Shown one piece after another: positions 40,434 through 51,978 of a stretch of 64,000 nt of DNA (positions are counted from its first letter, which is position 1; each line of letters starts with the position of its first letter). The stretch is from Asparagopsis taxiformis (taxonomy: Eukaryota > Rhodophyta > Florideophyceae > Bonnemaisoniales > Bonnemaisoniaceae). The stretch covers positions 1 to 64,000 of the forward strand of contig JALQPE010000122.1 of assembly GCA_030407315.1 (NCBI GenBank), written 5' to 3'. A program made the translations under genes and the position numbers. Below the pieces are notes generated by a model. The model did no database searches, was not told the DNA's origin, and saw only the letters and a list, made by a program, of their open reading frames with translations.

Positions 40434-42362
40434 CTAGGGGAGTGAAAGAGCACGTTTGTGGTTTCAGGGGGAGTAGGTGTTTTTCTGTAGTTCCATGCAG
40501 GTCAGTGAACTCTTTGTGGCATGCATCACCCCTGCCTATGATAAGTGCATCAACTATACTGCCATCAGTGCCATCCCATCAAAGAACTCGAATATATCAC
40601 TTCAGGAAGATCTGTTTATCTCGACGCGCATAGTAGAAGAAAATGGCGAAGGTCGGTTCGTAAATAGGATCAGTCATATAAAATTAATAATTATTCCCGC
40701 ATGCATTGGTAGTAACTAAAGCTAGGCTAATTTCGGAAATGAAAGGTTCCAGATGGAAGAGAATCTAAACGAATTCAATTTGACGGAAGTTTCTATTCAC
40801 ATTCTGTTTTCTCTTATTGGATAGAGCAAAAATAATCACGTGGGAATGTCGCTTGTCGGGGCCCCGAAGCGTCAATAGGATACCTTTGCGACCGGTAAGA
40901 TCAATAGTCTAGATTAGATCTTTTAATATGGTCCTGGACGCATATGCTAGATGTTTGTTGCGTACAAGCCTACATTTGTCATTGGAAAGATAGCATATGA
41001 AACAGATTCGGGGCACAGCGATGGAGAGTCGGGATATTAGAAACTTCAACATCACACGAATAGCAGAACGCTGAAGAAAATCACGTAGATAGATTTCTCG
41101 TACTGGAGAAAGTTTTCATTCCGAGGTATAACTGATGCTTGTTCACCTAATTCATCTCTAAATGGCTTGTCGTCTTCGTCTTTCCCACTCACTAGACCAC
41201 GTTACGGTTGCGACGCGGACTTGCTGAATTGTCGATGGATGTTGCAACACGTCTTCTGTACGGAACGAGAAAAGAAAAACGAATTGTTGATATATATAGA
41301 AAAGATAAGATTTGTACGGTGCTGGGACTGGAAGTCAAGTCGAAAGGCGTGTGAATGATTGGGTTGAGAGAGTGTGCCATAGCAGGAAATGAGAGTACGC
41401 AATCTACCATTTCTGTGCTAGTCGCAAGCTCAAGGAGTGTGTTTGCGTGTGCGGCATATGGTGCCTCTGTCCCAGAAGCAACGTCGTGTGCTACCCTCGA
41501 CTAGGAGTGGGTGAGTGAGAAAGGGTTGGTGGTATCGAAGAGTCTTGTGTCCTTCCACACTCCACACAGTGCATATGACCAAAATAGAATGCTGGAACAA
41601 AGCCATCCCTGTGATTATGATTGGCTATAATAGGACTCCCTTGAGAAACTGTTGCGATTTACAAAGCTCCTACTCACGTATTTTGCACCGAATGAGATGT
41701 CTATTCACAGGTCCAATCTCTATCGATCTGTACGTGATGACGTCAACGTTTAGCAACTATTGCTGCCAAAATTGTGTCTCGGCAGGATTCATTTTGAATT
41801 TCACAGATGGAATCGATTATGTGGAACCGATTTGTAATGGGATATCTGTGTACTACAGTCAAGAAAAAATCTCATGCATTTGACCCAGTGGAATTCAATC
41901 AAGGCAACAATGTCTCTAGCTGGAATTGAACTGTAGGGCACCATGCATAACATACTCAATGAAGGGTATTGTAAATTGCATTGCTGCCACCACCGCACCT
42001 ACCAGTTGCTGAGTAGAACTGTCACTACGGCCGTGCATGCAGAAGTGGAGCAGTCGCAGAGTGTCAAATGCCAGTTTCATATCCGCAACAGCCACTAGAA
42101 TCTCAATATCTTCAGTTCCTCCTCTCCTCGTCTTCTCATTCCAACCAGAATGTAATCCACTTGTAAGTAAGCTTACATTAATATATCAGCTTCTACCAAA
42201 ACGCGCTGACATGTGTTCCTGACATCCACATATCATATGGAATGTTAAACGTAGAGCTGGGCTCATATTTCCCTTTCCATTACAATATTCTTGTTGCAAT
42301 CACATGCGCGAGCTGTCTTTGATACAGCTAAAAAACTTGGAGCTGACATTACCCACTATTCA
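40434..42362. other. intergenic, nothing recognised
   Basis: Nearly 2 kb right of the retrotransposon. Short frames only; none shows family motifs and no copia continuation was found. The right end holds the promoter of the BCS1-like gene. Confidence 0.4.
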
Positions 42363-42370
42363 TATAAAAA
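42363..42370 (+). promoter_or_regulatory. TATA box of BCS1-like gene 1
   Basis: TATAAAAA 61 bp upstream of the ATG at 42424. The tandem paralogue has TATAAAAG at a similar distance. Confidence 0.55.
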
Positions 42371-42423
42371 CACGAGCTCTCTATATTCGACCAAAAGTGC
42401 ATCTCCATCACCCCCAATTCAAA

Positions 42424-44097
42424 ATGGTGACTTCTCCCACAAAGAAAAGCATCCAAATTCAAGACACAGAAGAAGAATGTTTCACCTCTGTCGTTCCGAA
42501 AGCAGCCCTATCTACAGTTGCAGCACAAATCGGAGTGAAAGTTTCAGATTTATACACCCTCACAGTCAGCGCCAATACTTCTCATCTGTACCAAGCAATT
42601 ACGGAATATGCCGTTCTCAGCGAAGGAGAAAACTGTTGCAATTTTGAGCCTCCGTTAAAGGATAATCTCATCGTTCTACCAGAGGACCCATACGAGCTGG
42701 ATATTGATGAGTCTGACGATTCCGGGGATGAAACAGGAATGTATCGCAAGTCACTTGCCAGACTTGTTCGAGAACGTTCCCGAAAAGCAGCTCTGCGTTC
42801 AGGGAAGAGAAAAGGAAAAGTTCCGACCCCAAAATACAAGCATGGCCTGGGTACGGGAACCTTCTTCTGGCCACCTCTCAACCATCTCACAGGAGAAAAG
42901 TTGTCCAAAGACAGAAGCGAACGAGAATACTTGAAGAACCAGAGAGAGAAAGCTGTTTGGGAGAGAGTCTCTTTCACCGAAACCCACCAGGATTCATTCG
43001 AGCATGAACTTTCAAACACGGCTATTGGCACCCCAGTAACGGCTGATACTGATTCCGACTCCGAGACCTCGAAAGTTTCGTATGAAACGCGTACACAATT
43101 CGTTTTCGTCCATTACGCCATCGGTGAGCCACAAAAATCAACCTGCAAACAGCTGATAGTACAAGAACGTCAGGTACTCGTCGCCACTGTAGAAGGATCT
43201 AATGCTCTACGTACTTTTTCCAGAGAAATCGTGGAATGGCTGTCTGACCGAAATTTCAGGAATACAGACGGTCATAAGTATACTCTATACCGTTTCAAAA
43301 CTTGCAGATTTGGGAATTATTGGAGGGACGAGGGTTTGAAACGACCACGCTCCGCAGATTCAGTCGTCTTACCCGGTAATCAGCTCGAGTCCATTCTCAA
43401 TGATGTCGCAGAGTTCCTCGACCCCATTTCAAAGAAATGGTTCATGAAGCGCGGCCTGCCCCACCGGCGCTCATATCTCTTCTACGGCCCTCCTGGAACA
43501 GGCAAAACTTCTACTATCCGTGTCATCGCCTCCACCTTCGGCCTCAACTGCTGCTACCTCTCCATGACCGATTCCGAGTTCAGCAATCAATCACTGGCCG
43601 ATGCTCTCAGTGAAATACCACCCAATGCTCTATTGGTGATCGAAGATGTAGATGCCTTGTTCAATGAGGACAGGAAGAATGAACACTCGAACAATCTGAC
43701 ATTCTCTGGACTACTGAACGCTCTGGATGGGGTGATCAGTGTGGACGGAGTGGTAACCGTCATGACGACGAACCACATTGAGCGATTGGACCGAGCCCTT
43801 GTGCGTGGTGGGCGAGTGGACCGGCGCATCCACTTTGGGCATCCATCGCAGGTACAAATAGAGAGGCTGTTCAAGTATTTCTACCCGGACGCGGATGACC
43901 GGAGAGCGGCTGAATTTGCAGAAATAATATTCTGTCGGCCGGAGGGGCACGAGGGACGTTCGATAGCGACATTGCAACAGATGTTCATCCAATACAAGGG
44001 AGCGAGTGCTGAGGAATGTATTGCTGCAATTCCAGAGTTCTATGAGACGTATTTTCCCGACGGGTGTGGAGGAAAGCATTATACATTATTTTCTTAA
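42424..44097 (+). CDS. BCS1-like AAA ATPase, tandem copy 1
   Basis: 557 aa. I take ATG 42424 (MVTSPTKKSIQIQ) rather than the frame's earlier codons because it matches the start of the tandem paralogue (MVKTPTEATS) and lies just after a TATA box. The N-terminal 200 residues are acidic and divergent (YELDIDESDDSGDET) and lack the usual BCS1 transmembrane segment. A BCS1-type middle domain precedes LKRPRSADSVVLPGNQLESI. The AAA module has Walker A YGPPGTGKTS, Walker B ALLVIEDVDA, sensor VMTTNHIERLD and the RGGRVDRRIHF arginine region. Family members in mitochondria translocate Rieske protein, but other BCS1-like ATPases act elsewhere; without a membrane anchor, the location is unknown. The ATPase half is nearly identical to copy 2. 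Confidence 0.85.
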   Translation: MVTSPTKKSIQIQDTEEECFTSVVPKAALSTVAAQIGVKVSDLYTLTVSANTSHLYQAITEYAVLSEGENCCNFEPPLKDNLIVLPEDPYELDIDESDDSGDETGMYRKSLARLVRERSRKAALRSGKRKGKVPTPKYKHGLGTGTFFWPPLNHLTGEKLSKDRSEREYLKNQREKAVWERVSFTETHQDSFEHELSNTAIGTPVTADTDSDSETSKVSYETRTQFVFVHYAIGEPQKSTCKQLIVQERQVLVATVEGSNALRTFSREIVEWLSDRNFRNTDGHKYTLYRFKTCRFGNYWRDEGLKRPRSADSVVLPGNQLESILNDVAEFLDPISKKWFMKRGLPHRRSYLFYGPPGTGKTSTIRVIASTFGLNCCYLSMTDSEFSNQSLADALSEIPPNALLVIEDVDALFNEDRKNEHSNNLTFSGLLNALDGVISVDGVVTVMTTNHIERLDRALVRGGRVDRRIHFGHPSQVQIERLFKYFYPDADDRRAAEFAEIIFCRPEGHEGRSIATLQQMFIQYKGASAEECIAAIPEFYETYFPDGCGGKHYTLFS

Positions 44098-47000
44098 TCG
44101 CTCAAGGTGTACTGGAGATGTTCTCCTAGAGAATTTCCCTCATCGTGGGATATGCATTTATACTTTGCAGAAGGAAGCTCTTGGAAATGCATCGTTTTGT
44201 GGTAGTTTTTTGAAAATGGCAAGATGTTCAATAGAGTATGACATGACTTGACGGTTGGTGTCCCAGTAGTGAATGACCTGAGAAAGTAGAACATAGCCAA
44301 ATCCAGCATATCTGATACTATCAGTATGTAAACTTTGTTTACGAAATCGACACCTTCAATCTAAAGCACTCGACGAAATTTATGCATAGCATGTAATTCC
44401 CGTCAGTTCCTGTAAAGATACACTCAGAAAATATGTTTCACCTTTTTCTCTTGTTAGTAGAAGGATCCACCGAATAGAGAGATCTGGTTGCTGAGTACTT
44501 GACCCTGATCGGGAAAGTCCTAAAGGAAAATCAAAATAAGTTTCATTGATGCCAACTTCAGGTTTGCTAATGAAGTCGAAAATTAGCTTAATGGGATCAT
44601 CAAGAAACGCTGAATTAAGAGTGTTAGTAACCACTTTCTAATAGGTGCGAGCCCCACCTCGAGATGAAGTCGACTAGTAAATGAATCTGGGAACTTCCAA
44701 GAAGAAAAGCCCAAGACTTGAAGAGGCGTACAAAACACCAACTTAAAACGCCACAGATGATCTCTTCTATCACAATTGTACCGTTTAAAATCAAGATGCA
44801 ACCATAAATTGTTACCAAGGAATTTTAGCTATTGGTAGAATACAATTTCTTCGTTCGCTGACTATCGCAACATACGCTGAAACACTAGCAACCTAGAACG
44901 TTTTGCTCGAACGTCTAGCTTAGATATTTTCTGAATATATCCTCCACGTTAAACCTTTGATCATGGTTTAGTGCGCCCAGTGAGAGTTTTCTGCTGTTCT
45001 CTAAATCCCAGTGATAAACCAACATGTATGTGGTCAAAAAATGTGTGAGCGTAGAAACAGGAAGGGAAAATAGGAAGGGGTGAGACATGAATGGAAATGG
45101 TTAACGGTACACTGCAAGTTGGAATGTGATGAAAGATGCAAAAATGACATCTTAGATGCCGGAAACTTGGGATTGAAGGAAAAATAGTATAAGACCACGG
45201 ATCAAGCACAGCGTCAAAAGCAAGCGTTGATTGAGTAAACCGAATTCAGTTTCATATACGGTGGCATATTGAAACTTACATATGCGTTGAAATGACGAAG
45301 TGTAAAACTCTGCAGCGTTTCCTCATTTCTACATGTTGCATGGAAAGCGCTTCACCAAGAACCTGTACAAAGTTGACGAGCAATCATTGCTGCGTACACA
45401 GAAAAAGTGCGGGCCACCGCGTATTGGCTGAATGGGTTGGATGGAGATGCTCACCGTACGCGAGCAACGGGATGGAAGGAACGGGTACACGGTGATCACG
45501 TTATGCAATTTGAAAGGATTTACAAGGACGAAATTCTGGAAAAGTAAGGTCGCACAATGTAAGCGGAGCGGAAAACTGCATGCACACAAGCAAAACGGAG
45601 AAGGGTATTGAATTGAAAAGGTGCATCTATTGTGTTGTTGAAGAAAGTTGTGTAGCCGGTATGGACTGTCTGGGAGTGTAAGCTTGGGAGCTATTGCTCC
45701 GATCACAATGATGTCTCAGGAGGTTTTGTTTTCCGTCAAAGTTTAGACAAAACTGTTTCACGAATGGAAGTTACCTTGGCGTGTACATTGCGCTGCATGC
45801 GTCCACGGCGGACGGTGGTTTTTGTGAGCGAATGACGAATAGGAAGCGTTGAAAGGCGGTGCGAGGAATTTGCAGGCAAGTTTGAGGTTGAATTGTAACC
45901 AATGGTTGAATGGAATATGCTGATATACCAGGAAGAAATTGTTTGAGCATTTGTGCACACGAGTTGGTTGTGGACGACAGGAAAATGTTGGAATCTGCAA
46001 GCTGTTGATGAGAAGGTGTGAGCATCAAGTGACCTTGTCGATAAGATTATACTGCGAGGGCGCAATCAGGAGCGACAATTGGGCTGTTTGTTTGAAATTC
46101 ACAGTGGTACACAACCGATACACTTGTTAGGTGCTGGTTGGGTGTGTGAAGATTAAAATAAAGGTAGTATGAGACACAGAAACATTTTTGGAAATATATA
46201 CGCGTAGCCCGATCCCGTCGGGCCACACTTCAATTTTGATTGATGGGTATGATTCATTTGTCCAACGCTTAGTCTACACTTCAGGTCTGGCCAGCAGCGC
46301 TTGTGGGCGGTGTGCGTCGGAGGTTACACTGTGAACAGAGATGTTTGTATTCCTTCACCGTGACATTACGTCAACCATCTCGGCAGCCACAGCACGCAGC
46401 GGCGCATGAAATGTCTTGGTAGGGACAGCGTATAACCGTCATTACAGGCACATCATCTTGTTCATCATGTTACGACTGCAAAAACCTTCCTTACTGAATT
46501 GCTTTCAATCCGCCTCCGAAACTCTGTCAAGTCGGCGTCCGAGCCCTGTTTGCGTGTGACCCAAACGAATACATCGCATGTTTGTACCCACCGCGCTGAC
46601 AGCGCCCGTCTTCAATTCCTCCAGTTTGCCTTGCTCCCTCGCTATAATCTCATGCATGTGCCAAACGACTGGCCCCTGCTCAATTTTCACAATACGTGTC
46701 CGCTTCAGCACCACCTGCCACACTCAATTGCTGTGCCTTGTCACGAGTTACGCATTCTTCAAGTATCTACTGCACTCAGACATTTTGTAACATTTTTCAA
46801 CCCTCACCTATCATAGGTCGTTGCTCTTTGATGCCGACTGGTGGAAGGCTTGCGTGTTAGCATACACGAAACTATATGGTATTCATTATTTATTGTTCGC
46901 AAGCTGCTACAAACATATTTTGCCAGCACTGCTGATAACGACAACATCACCTACAGAGCACATTTTGCAGTACTGTATCAGTACAGTGTAACTTCTACAG

Positions 47001-47446
47001 CAGTGCATGACAGACCAGCCAACCGCATACTCTCCGCTGCTTTCGGCCCCATTCCAACCTCAATGCAATGCTGTTGTTGGTTATTCGACAGGGAAACACC
47101 ATTGAGAGATGACGCTTGTAGAACCGTCGTGAAATGTGCTTTATTTCGCACAACATCCTGCAATTGCAACGCATGATAAGAAGTTGTTCACAGCTAGTTG
47201 GACTTGTTTGCATCAATCTCTAGACTTCTTTCAGTACATCTGACGTGGAATACTGACACCACCATTTTGCAGGGCTGTACTGAGATCGAATCGCAAGTTC
47301 CAAACTCTCTCTTCCTGTTCGTGCGTTTGTACATCTGTATTCGATATACTCTCAAACATGTCTAAAATTTGCACGTGCATCACAAATCTACAAACACCCT
47401 TCAATTTCCCCCATACACAACTCTCTCGTTCACCGGAGTACCTCGC
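44098..47446. other. intergenic between the two BCS1-like genes
   Basis: 3.3 kb without a convincing gene. Short frames near 44.4-44.8 kb (minus), 45.8-46.0 kb and 46.5-46.8 kb show no motifs. No RNA gene found. TACGCGTAGCCCGATCCCG near 46200 forms a small hairpin with GTCGGGCC, of unknown meaning. Confidence 0.4.
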
Positions 47447-47454
47447 TATAAAAG
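47447..47454 (+). promoter_or_regulatory. TATA box of BCS1-like gene 2
   Basis: TATAAAAG 73 bp upstream of ATG 47520, in the same arrangement as at the first copy. Confidence 0.6.
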
Positions 47455-47519
47455 GGTCCTTTCCCACGTGCACACTTATCATGCTTCAACTACTACGACA
47501 AGAGTAGATTCATCCCAAC

Positions 47520-49214
47520 ATGGTGAAAACGCCAACAGAAGCAACCTCCGATTCACAAACACATGATTTTCGATCAGTCACTTCTCTCCTCCCAGAAGGA
47601 GCTCTTTCTGATATTGCTGCACAGGCTGGAGTTGATGAATCAAATTTGGCAACACTAACAGTCAGTTCAAATACGTTTGATCTCTACCAAGCAATTCTAG
47701 AATATGCCGCTCTCAAAGAAGAAGGCAAATCCCATGACCTTCAACCTCCATTAGGAAATAATATCTTCGTCTTTCCAGAAGACTCATACGAGCTTGATAT
47801 CGACCAGTCGGATGACTCCGGCGATGAAGCAGAATCTTTTTTCACCGGTGTGAAATCACTTAGTCAGCTCATTCGGGACCGTTCCCGAAAGAATGCTCTA
47901 CGCGCTGGTAGAAAGGCAGGGAAAATCCAGACACCGAAATACAAGCATGGCCTCGGTACTAGCTCCTTTTTTTGGCCACCGCTCAATCATCTCACAGGAG
48001 AAAGGCTTTCCAAGAACAGACACGAACGCGAGTACTTGAGACACCGGAGGGAAAAAGCCGCTTGGGAACAAGCCTCTCTCACCAATGGAAACTCGACTGT
48101 TCACCAAACGGAAGTTGCAACTACTGAAGAGGAAGAAAATTCTACGGTAGACACACTTCACACCGTAGATTCGGATCTGGAGACTACCACAACACCAACG
48201 GAGAGACGTAGACAGTTTTTCATTGTCCATTATGCTGTTGGGGAACCACAAAGATCTCCATGCAAACGGTATCTTGTTACGGAACGCCAGGTACTCGTCG
48301 CTACTGCAGAAGGATCTAATGCTCTACGTACTTTTTCTCAGGAGGTGATGAAGTGGCTGTCCGACCGAAATTTCAGGAATACAGGCGGTCGCAAATACGC
48401 TCTGTACCGTTTCAAGACGTGTAGATATCAAAGTTTCTGGAAAGATGAGGGTTTGAAACGACCACGCTCCGCAGATTCAGTCGTCTTACCCGGTAATCAG
48501 CTCGAGTCCATTCTCAATGATGTCGCAGAGTTCCTCGACCCCATTTCAAAGAAATGGTTCATGAAGCGCGGCCTGCCCCACCGGCGCTCATATCTCTTCT
48601 ACGGCCCTCCTGGAACAGGCAAAACTTCTACTATCCGTGTCATCGCCTCCACCTTCGGCCTCAACTGCTGCTACCTCTCCATGACCGATTCCGAGTTCAG
48701 CAATCAATCACTGGCCGATGCTCTCAGTGAAATACCACCCAATGCTCTATTGGTGATCGAAGATGTAGATGCCTTGTTCAATGAGGACAGGAAGAATGAA
48801 CACTCGAACAATCTGACATTCTCTGGACTACTGAACGCTCTGGATGGGGTGATCAGTGTGGACGGAGTGGTAACCGTCATGACGACGAACCACATTGAGC
48901 GATTGGACCGAGCCCTTGTGCGTGGTGGGCGAGTAGACCGGCGTATCCACTTTGGGCATCCATCGCAGGTACAAATAGAGAGGCTGTTCAAGTATTTCTA
49001 CCCGGACGCGGATGACCGGAGAGCGGCTGAATTTGCAGAAATAATATTCTGTCGGCCGGAGGGGCACGAGGGACGTTCGATAGCGACATTGCAACAGATG
49101 TTCATCCAATACAAGGGAGCGAGTGCTGAGGAATGTATTGCTGCAATTCCAGAGTTCTATGAGACTCACTTCCCTACTGGCTCAGAAGAGAAGCAATACA
49201 ACTTATTTGCATGA
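47520..49214 (+). CDS. BCS1-like AAA ATPase, tandem copy 2
   Basis: 564 aa, starting MVKTPTEATSDSQTHDF. The N-terminal half shares recognisable but clearly diverged sequence with copy 1 (TLTVSSNTFDLYQAILEYAA against TLTVSANTSHLYQAITEYAV), including the acidic YELDIDQSDDSGDE motif and KYKHGLGTSSFFWPPLNHLT. From LKRPRSADSV to PEFYET the two proteins are the same. The last nine residues differ again. Walker A, Walker B, sensor and arginine motifs are intact, so it should bind and hydrolyse ATP as an oligomer. The substrate is unknown. Confidence 0.85.
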   Translation: MVKTPTEATSDSQTHDFRSVTSLLPEGALSDIAAQAGVDESNLATLTVSSNTFDLYQAILEYAALKEEGKSHDLQPPLGNNIFVFPEDSYELDIDQSDDSGDEAESFFTGVKSLSQLIRDRSRKNALRAGRKAGKIQTPKYKHGLGTSSFFWPPLNHLTGERLSKNRHEREYLRHRREKAAWEQASLTNGNSTVHQTEVATTEEEENSTVDTLHTVDSDLETTTTPTERRRQFFIVHYAVGEPQRSPCKRYLVTERQVLVATAEGSNALRTFSQEVMKWLSDRNFRNTGGRKYALYRFKTCRYQSFWKDEGLKRPRSADSVVLPGNQLESILNDVAEFLDPISKKWFMKRGLPHRRSYLFYGPPGTGKTSTIRVIASTFGLNCCYLSMTDSEFSNQSLADALSEIPPNALLVIEDVDALFNEDRKNEHSNNLTFSGLLNALDGVISVDGVVTVMTTNHIERLDRALVRGGRVDRRIHFGHPSQVQIERLFKYFYPDADDRRAAEFAEIIFCRPEGHEGRSIATLQQMFIQYKGASAEECIAAIPEFYETHFPTGSEEKQYNLFA

Positions 49215-49716
49215 GTCTACTATGGGAGGGAAACTGATTTCCCAATTCTAGGAACTTGTAGAAACTTGTGCGATATTGACTTCATCAACACGTGCATTAT
49301 AATTGCTATTTAAACTTGAGAAGCTGATCTGAAGTTCATAATGATGAAGAGATGCGGACTTGTTTCCTTGCGAAAGTTGACCATGACGGTGGAACTTGAT
49401 GGTAAAAAACATACTGTACGAATTGAATGGTCTGCGACATAACCGTAGAGATGTTACATATCAGTGGCGATAGGAATATTTTTCTGTAAGACACTGAGCT
49501 CGTTCTTTTGCGCGCCAGCTGTGCGTGGTTATTAACGTACGCAGGAAAAACATATATGGTTTTGTGTACGTTTACACGAGACGTCTGCGCTCGCTTGTCC
49601 GTGTTTACATTGTGCATGTAACTATGGTTTGTCGTGTTGTCCCGCGTTGAGGTAAACAAGCAACCTCTGCTGGATAATTTACAAGATGTCAGCGTTGGCA
49701 GCATATCGATACCGCT
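49215..49716. other. intergenic, nothing recognised
   Basis: About 500 bp between converging genes (BCS1-like copy 2 and the CAP gene). No motif of note. Confidence 0.5.
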
Positions 49717-50362
49717 TCACTTTGGAAGCCCAAAAACCTGAGTCCAAAACAACCTACCATCAGCGCCTTTGCAGACATAGACGCCTGTATCGACAACGTT
49801 TGAGCTGAGAATATTGCGCCGATGTCCGCGACTATTCATAAGCGAGCGAAACACATGCTTGGCATCACGCTGTCCGTGAGCGACATTCTCTGAGACATAT
49901 CGAAAACGATAGCCGCCTTTCCTCATGCGATCAGCCAATGACGACCCGTTTGACCCTCTGTGTGAGCAACGTCCAATATGAAAGCCCTGGTCCTTTGTAT
50001 GCGCCTTTGCGATAGCAGTCAGCTTTGGTGAAACGTGCACGGGTCGAACACCGTATCTTCTACGTGCATTGTTTGTCAATGAGAGCAGCTCGTCGCGAAA
50101 CATTCGCAGCTCACGTTCGCTCGGTGTATGTGTATATCGCGGCGATGTCGAACTGGCAAAATATCTGTAGAAAGGAATACTCGCAAAGGCTGTTGCCGTT
50201 TTGCGCAGTTTGCGTCTTGGATGTGCAGGTGCATGTCGCTGGTAGAGTAATTCAAGTCGATTTGAGTGTGGCGTGTCAGAGCTTGAGAGATGATGATAAG
50301 TTTGCTGCGGTGTGGGATTACTGTGTACTTACCTTGTGGCGACGACGACGGTGGGCTGGCAT
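49717..50362 (-). CDS. CAP/SCP-domain protein with a 5' intron
   Basis: Exon 1 is 50333-50362 (MPAHRRRRHK), the intron is 50239-50332 (GTAAGT donor, CTGAC about 35 nt before the TACCAG acceptor), and exon 2 is 49717-50238. Splicing is phase 0 and gives 183 aa; without it the frame would begin only at an internal ATG (50103). The CAP domain covers about residues 60-183: MFRDELLSLTNNARRRYGV, HTKDQGFHIGRCSHRGSNG, YVSENVAHGQRDA, NSRGHRRNILSSN and LFWTQVFGLPK, close to the bacterial/eukaryotic YkwD type. CAP proteins are usually secreted and bind lipids or act in defence. The N-terminus is strongly basic, with only a weak hydrophobic stretch (TATAFASIPFYRYFA), so secretion is uncertain. Confidence 0.7.
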
Positions 50363-50696
50363 TTTCTGATGTGGACGCGGGCTGATGAGTGCAGAGAAAA
50401 TTTACGATCTGTTATTTACTGTGTCACGAACGAGCGGTCGCGCAACTTTCGAGAGCTGCTATGCTTGCAGGCATTGTACGCAGCAGAAATGATGTCGTTT
50501 TTATTATTGCCGTGTCTCTTCCAATTTATCAGTGAACGCGAATGGTGATTGAAACAAAGCGGAGCCGACAAGGAGAAGTGTCTCTCAACTTGATCGATCC
50601 AATGTCCTACTCTTGTCGCTGAGTGCAATTAACGCCGCCAGGGCACAACGCTGCGTATAAATCATGTAGATACAAGTAATGGCGCATAATAAGTGA
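50363..50696. other. spacer between the CAP and cyclophilin genes
   Basis: About 330 bp between the CAP start and the cyclophilin stop (both minus strand). It should hold the CAP promoter, but no TATA box is obvious. Confidence 0.4.
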
Positions 50697-51767
50697 TCAT
50701 ATTTTGGCATGAGCATCGCCACAATTGTCAATGTTGATGCGACTCCTCGGCTCCTCTCCTGATCGCGGCGCGTCATGAATCTTATCTAGGACTTCTAATC
50801 CTTCCGTGACGACGCCGAATACGACATGATTGCTATCGAGGTAGCGGGCTTCATCTCGAAGCAACACGAAGAATTGACTGCCAATAGGATACTCGGCCCA
50901 CGACACCACACCCTTCTCCGAATGTTCGAGAAAACTGTGATGATTTGCCGATTGTTCCTCCTTGAAAGTTGGTCCATAGATAGATCTACCCGTAGCCTTG
51001 GAGCCGCCCTGTGCAACGAAATTAGTGACGACTCTATGGAAGGAATCGCCCTTAAAACATAACGACTCGTCGGAAAAGGCGCCGGTACACGTCGCGAGGG
51101 CTCTGAAATTGGCGACACTTTTCGGTACTACTTCGCCAAACACTCCGATCTTGAAGGTACCAACGCGCTGCGAATCGATGGAAATGTCGAAGAAAAACTC
51201 GTCAGTGACGCAAAGCGTTCTCGGCCAACCCATTTTACCGGGCTCATATTTGCGATGACAATCCACGGGACCGGTTGGGATGTTTTGCTTGACGATGACG
51301 TCGGCTCTCCTCTCGGCCGGCAGAGGCGGGCCCTCTAGCTTGGGGGCACCATCCAACAGCGTTCCCTGCTCATCCGCGTCGTTGTCATCATCACCATCAT
51401 CACCATCACCGTTTCCGGCATTGCCAGCGGGATCGTTTTGAAGATGGGCGTCTTGCTTGTTGAAGTGAAGCGCGGAAAGAGGATTCATTGCTCCTATGGA
51501 GTCGTCCAGGGTTCCAACGGGCGTTTCCGGACGGAATATCCTCAAGACTGCATGGCCCACCATGCGGCCGATCCCAAAGGTTATTAGGGAGATTACGCAG
51601 ATGACTAGAACGAGAATAAGCGAGGTGACGGGCCGTTGTCGGAAAAATCGACCTGCCTTTTCGGTAGCAGAACGCTTCTTGCCATTGGCGAGGTCGTCAC
51701 CACCTGTCAGTGGGAGCGTCTCCTCGATGGACGGGTCATCAGCTTCCGGGCCTCTTCGTCGCGACAT
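50697..51767 (-). CDS. membrane-anchored cyclophilin-type peptidyl-prolyl isomerase
   Basis: 356 aa from ATG 51767. Residues 47-69 (PVTSLILVLVICVISLITFG) form one transmembrane segment after a basic, cytosolic-looking N-terminus, giving a type II anchor. An acidic Asp/Gly stretch (about 120-140) links to the cyclophilin domain (about 190-350): DISIDSQRVGTFKIGVFGEV, FHRVVTNFVAQGG with the catalytic Arg, GSQFFVLL with the conserved Gln and Phe, and YLDSNHVVFG. The usual active-site Trp of WLDGKHVVFG is Tyr here, which in other cyclophilins lowers cyclosporin binding. It probably acts in the lumen of the secretory pathway. It is divergently arranged with the GST gene. Confidence 0.88.
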   Translation of the reverse strand: MSRRRGPEADDPSIEETLPLTGGDDLANGKKRSATEKAGRFFRQRPVTSLILVLVICVISLITFGIGRMVGHAVLRIFRPETPVGTLDDSIGAMNPLSALHFNKQDAHLQNDPAGNAGNGDGDDGDDDNDADEQGTLLDGAPKLEGPPLPAERRADVIVKQNIPTGPVDCHRKYEPGKMGWPRTLCVTDEFFFDISIDSQRVGTFKIGVFGEVVPKSVANFRALATCTGAFSDESLCFKGDSFHRVVTNFVAQGGSKATGRSIYGPTFKEEQSANHHSFLEHSEKGVVSWAEYPIGSQFFVLLRDEARYLDSNHVVFGVVTEGLEVLDKIHDAPRSGEEPRSRINIDNCGDAHAKI

Positions 51768-51978
51768 TGTGCACAGATTAGAATAACGGAGTGGGTGCGT
51801 CGCCGGGCAGAGAAAGACGAATTGAGGTTATCGGCATGGCGGAGACGAATCGATTTGGATTGACTCGTATTCAAACGTTTCAGTACAGCTGGTCATCAGC
51901 AAATTACATAAAATTTCATGCATTTTTTATAGCCTCTGCAGAACATGTTGACACGTTCGCGCGCAAGCCATCTTCTTC
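51768..51978. promoter_or_regulatory. bidirectional promoter region, 211 bp
   Basis: The cyclophilin and zeta-GST starts face away from each other with 211 bp between them. TTTTTTATAG near 51925 is a TATA-like element about 50 bp before the GST ATG. Confidence 0.4.

Noticed and set aside
40434..41000. Continuation of the copia element beyond the chromovirus
   Set aside because: No RNase H motifs or copia-like frame could be found to the right of the LTR.
43587..44079. Minus-strand frames opposite the AAA domain
   Set aside because: Antisense shadows of a conserved ATPase; the same shadows recur at 48704-49169 simply because the DNA is duplicated.
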